Of a stretch of 64,000 nucleotides of DNA, positions 62,451 through 64,000 are shown piece after piece. Within the stretch, counting starts at the first letter, position 1; each line of letters opens with the position of its first letter. This DNA is from Candidatus Zixiibacteriota bacterium (GTDB lineage Bacteria > Desulfobacterota > Binatia > UBA9968): the NCBI GenBank assembly GCA_035574315.1, contig DATLYW010000025.1, forward strand, positions 1 to 64,000. The letters are read 5' to 3'. The translations under genes and the position numbers were made by a program. The notes below the pieces were generated by a model. That model saw nothing but the letters and a program-made list of their open reading frames with translations. It was not told the DNA's origin and made no database searches.

Positions 62451-63560
62451 ATGCGCCCGTTCGAAGAGCTGCTGAACGAATCGTCCGCGATCCACGGCCA
62501 CCTCTGCGCGGGGCAGGTGCTCGGGGTGCGGATGGCGATGGTCGGGTGCCGCGAAGTCGGGATCGACGAGCCGCGCGGCTGCAAGAAGCTCATCGTCTGC
62601 GTCGAGATGGATCGCTGCGCAACCGACGCCATACAGGCCGTCACGGGCTGCTCTCTCGGGAAAAGAACCTTGAAATTCTTCGATTACGGCAAGATGGCGG
62701 CCACCTTCGTCAACCAGGCGACCGGGGAAGCCGTTCGCGTGCTGGCCAGGGACGACGCGCGCCGCCTGGCCGGAGCCTACGCGCAAGGAATCGAATCGCC
62801 CCACCACGCGCAAAGGGAAGCCTATCGGATCATGCCCGAAACCTTGCTTTTTTCCCTGCAGCGCGTCGGCATCCGGTTTCCGGAGGAAGAGCTGCCGGGC
62901 GTTCGGGGCAAGCGGGTGCTCTGCCAGAGCTGCGGCGAAGGAATCAACTTCCGGCGGGAGCGCGTCGTCGGGGGAAAGACGCTTTGCATCCCGTGCGCTC
63001 GCGGCGCCTACCTGCCGTTCGGCGGCGAGCCCGCCCCTCCCCTTCTCCCGAAGGTCGTGCTCGTGGTCGGCTTCAAGAAATCCGGCAAGACGTCGCTCGT
63101 CGAGAAGCTCGTGCCCGAGCTGACCGCGCGCGGTTACCGGGTCGCCACGATCAAGCACCATCACTCCGCAGTGCCGGTCGAGACCGACCGTCCCGGCACG
63201 GACACGTGGCGGCACCGCCAGGCGGGAGCCACAGCCGTGGCCCTGGTTTGTCCGACCGAGGTCTCGCTGTTCCAGGCGACGGAAAACCCGGCGGGATTGG
63301 ACCGGATCCTGCCGTACTTCGCCGGCAACGACCTCGTTCTCGTGGAGGGGTTTCACGACCAGGCGGCGCCCAAGATCGAAGTTCTCTCCCCCACCGAGCC
63401 GGCGGCGCGGCTCTGCAACGGCGGCGACGACGTGCTTGCGATCGTGGGCGGCAGCGGCGTCGGTGCCCGCGCTCCTCACTTCGCGTCCGACGAGATCGAA
63501 AAGCTCGCCGACCTCGTCGAGCGCGAGGTCCTCGGCAAGGCTGACAGGCAAAGATCGTAG
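62451..63560 (+). CDS. FmdE domain-MobB fusion, molybdenum cofactor maturation
   Basis: 369 residues from the ATG at 62451. The N-terminal part (1-150) is FmdE-like: HGHLCAGQVLGVRMA, Cys-rich VEMDRCATDAIQAVTGCSLGKRTL. A zinc knuckle (CQSCGEG ... CIPCARG) follows at about 160-190. From residue 200 it is MobB: P-loop GFKKSGKT (207-214), TIKHHHS, DTWRHRQAGA and LVEGFHD. MobB binds GTP and aids attachment of guanine dinucleotide to molybdopterin; FmdE domains occur with molybdenum or tungsten enzymes. The fusion and its place at the end of the operon support a role in making bis-MGD for the alpha subunit. Confidence 0.85.
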   Translation: MRPFEELLNESSAIHGHLCAGQVLGVRMAMVGCREVGIDEPRGCKKLIVCVEMDRCATDAIQAVTGCSLGKRTLKFFDYGKMAATFVNQATGEAVRVLARDDARRLAGAYAQGIESPHHAQREAYRIMPETLLFSLQRVGIRFPEEELPGVRGKRVLCQSCGEGINFRRERVVGGKTLCIPCARGAYLPFGGEPAPPLLPKVVLVVGFKKSGKTSLVEKLVPELTARGYRVATIKHHHSAVPVETDRPGTDTWRHRQAGATAVALVCPTEVSLFQATENPAGLDRILPYFAGNDLVLVEGFHDQAAPKIEVLSPTEPAARLCNGGDDVLAIVGGSGVGARAPHFASDEIEKLADLVEREVLGKADRQRS

Positions 63561-63759
63561 CCCCGCAGCTCGCTGCTCGCTGCTTGCCGCTCACCGCCGA
63601 GTCGTCTGATATTTGGGAATTTCCCTCGCCGCTCTTTCCTACCGTTGCGAATATCGCCCGTCCCATCTACCTTTTCCCGATGAAAAACGATAAGGATTCC
63701 GCGGCACACAACTTGCTCCACCGGGGAGCAGCGACGAGCGACCAGGAAAGGAAGGCGCG
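63561..63759. other. Intergenic region before the BcrC/HgdB-like gene
   Basis: 200 bp without a supported gene, though an overlapping frame encodes a short peptide. A sigma-54-type element lies at 63702-63717. No terminator hairpin for the NXR operon was recognised, so read-through is possible. Confidence 0.45.
63702..63717 (+). promoter_or_regulatory. Candidate sigma-54 promoter before the BcrC/HgdB-like gene
   Basis: CGGCACA-CAAC-TTGCT matches TGGYRYRN4TTGCW at all but the first position, keeping GG at -24 and GC at -12. The predicted start is about 30 nt before the ATG at 63760, and a GGAAAGGAAGG ribosome site lies between. Confidence 0.55.
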
Positions 63760-64000
63760 ATGGCGATAGCGGAGTTGATGGCACGATACCGCGAGCAGCT
63801 GGAGAGCGACGCGTTGGGAATCGTTTCGAGCTGGAAGGAGCGGCTCGGCAAGAAGCTGGTCGGGTGTTACCCCGTCTACAGCCCGGTGGAGCTCATCGAT
63901 GCCGCGGGATGTGCGGCGGTCGGGGTGATGGGGGCGGGAAACCGCCTGGAGATCGCGCACGCGGACTCGCGTTTCCAGTCTTTCATCTGTTCGATCGTGA
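63760..64000 (+). CDS. 2-hydroxyacyl-CoA dehydratase / benzoyl-CoA reductase subunit, BcrC/HgdB-like (partial)
   Basis: The first 80 residues are present; the gene runs off the window. ERLGKKLVGCYPVYSPVELIDAAGCAAVGVMG is the characteristic N-terminal block of the HgdB/BcrC/BadD family, whose members hold a [4Fe-4S] cluster and reduce or dehydrate CoA thioesters with electrons from an ATP-driven activator. HADSRFQSFICSIV carries the next conserved Cys region. It could be part of a benzoyl-CoA reductase, a 2-hydroxyacyl-CoA dehydratase or one of the many uncharacterised relatives; partner and activator genes would lie beyond the window. Confidence 0.8.
   Translation, partial: MAIAELMARYREQLESDALGIVSSWKERLGKKLVGCYPVYSPVELIDAAGCAAVGVMGAGNRLEIAHADSRFQSFICSIV

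Overview
This is a high-GC chromosomal fragment from a Gram-negative bacterium. The Tat- and lipoprotein-exported proteins, NlpD-like peptidase, type IV pilus retraction ATPases and periplasmic cytochromes all support that. The gene mix points to an uncultivated lineage such as Rokubacteria/NC10, Tectomicrobia, Binatota, Nitrospirota or a deltaproteobacterium-like group. It includes a nitrite-oxidoreductase-type molybdoenzyme, a five-helix succinate dehydrogenase anchor, a THI5/NMT1-type binding protein, UbiD and a BcrC/HgdB-type protein. The taxonomic placement is inference. No rRNA, tRNA or CRISPR array was seen.

Region 1 (1-24.6 kb) is a signalling block. It starts with the tail of a chemoreceptor, a hybrid CheA and CheB. 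These are followed by a run of histidine kinases built from REC, PAS and GAF modules, a stand-alone receiver, a REC-REC-GAF-GGDEF-EAL protein and a membrane diguanylate cyclase. Four kinases share an almost identical HisKA segment, which suggests recent duplication. A periplasmic binding protein with a sigma-54-type promoter sits beside a transmembrane kinase. No DNA-binding output domain was seen.

Region 2 (24.6-37 kb) holds fumarase, a kinase/receiver pair and a succinate dehydrogenase operon (anchor, flavoprotein, iron-sulfur protein). Two paralogous proteins of unknown function and a pilT/pilU/pilU array lie on the minus strand.

Region 3 (37-49 kb) is mixed metabolism: an SDR oxidoreductase, a UbiD-family decarboxylase, purC, thiC behind a NuoI-like ferredoxin, apt, an orphan MalK-type ATPase, a MetE-core protein, an NlpD-like peptidase and pcm. 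Directly after ubiD lies an ArsC/Spx-fold gene with an in-frame TGA where the redox cysteine belongs, followed by a SECIS-like hairpin. It is a probable selenoprotein. Three copies of a 166-bp element with inverted ends and several dispersed repeats occur here.

Region 4 (49-63.6 kb) looks like a nitrogen-oxide island. A hemerythrin protein, a MIP18-family protein, an NnrS-like membrane protein and a TIGR04053-like radical SAM protein are on the minus strand. On the plus strand is a putative operon for a periplasmic NXR/NarG-clade enzyme: a diheme cytochrome fused to a heme-b gamma domain, catalytic alpha, a small unknown protein, iron-sulfur beta, a hemerythrin, a TorD-like chaperone, an unknown HExxH zinc-ribbon protein and an FmdE-MobB fusion. 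The window ends inside a BcrC/HgdB-like gene. Sigma-54 (-24/-12) promoter matches precede the MIP18 gene, the NXR operon and the BcrC-like gene, which suggests shared RpoN control. No sigma-54 activator is encoded in the window.
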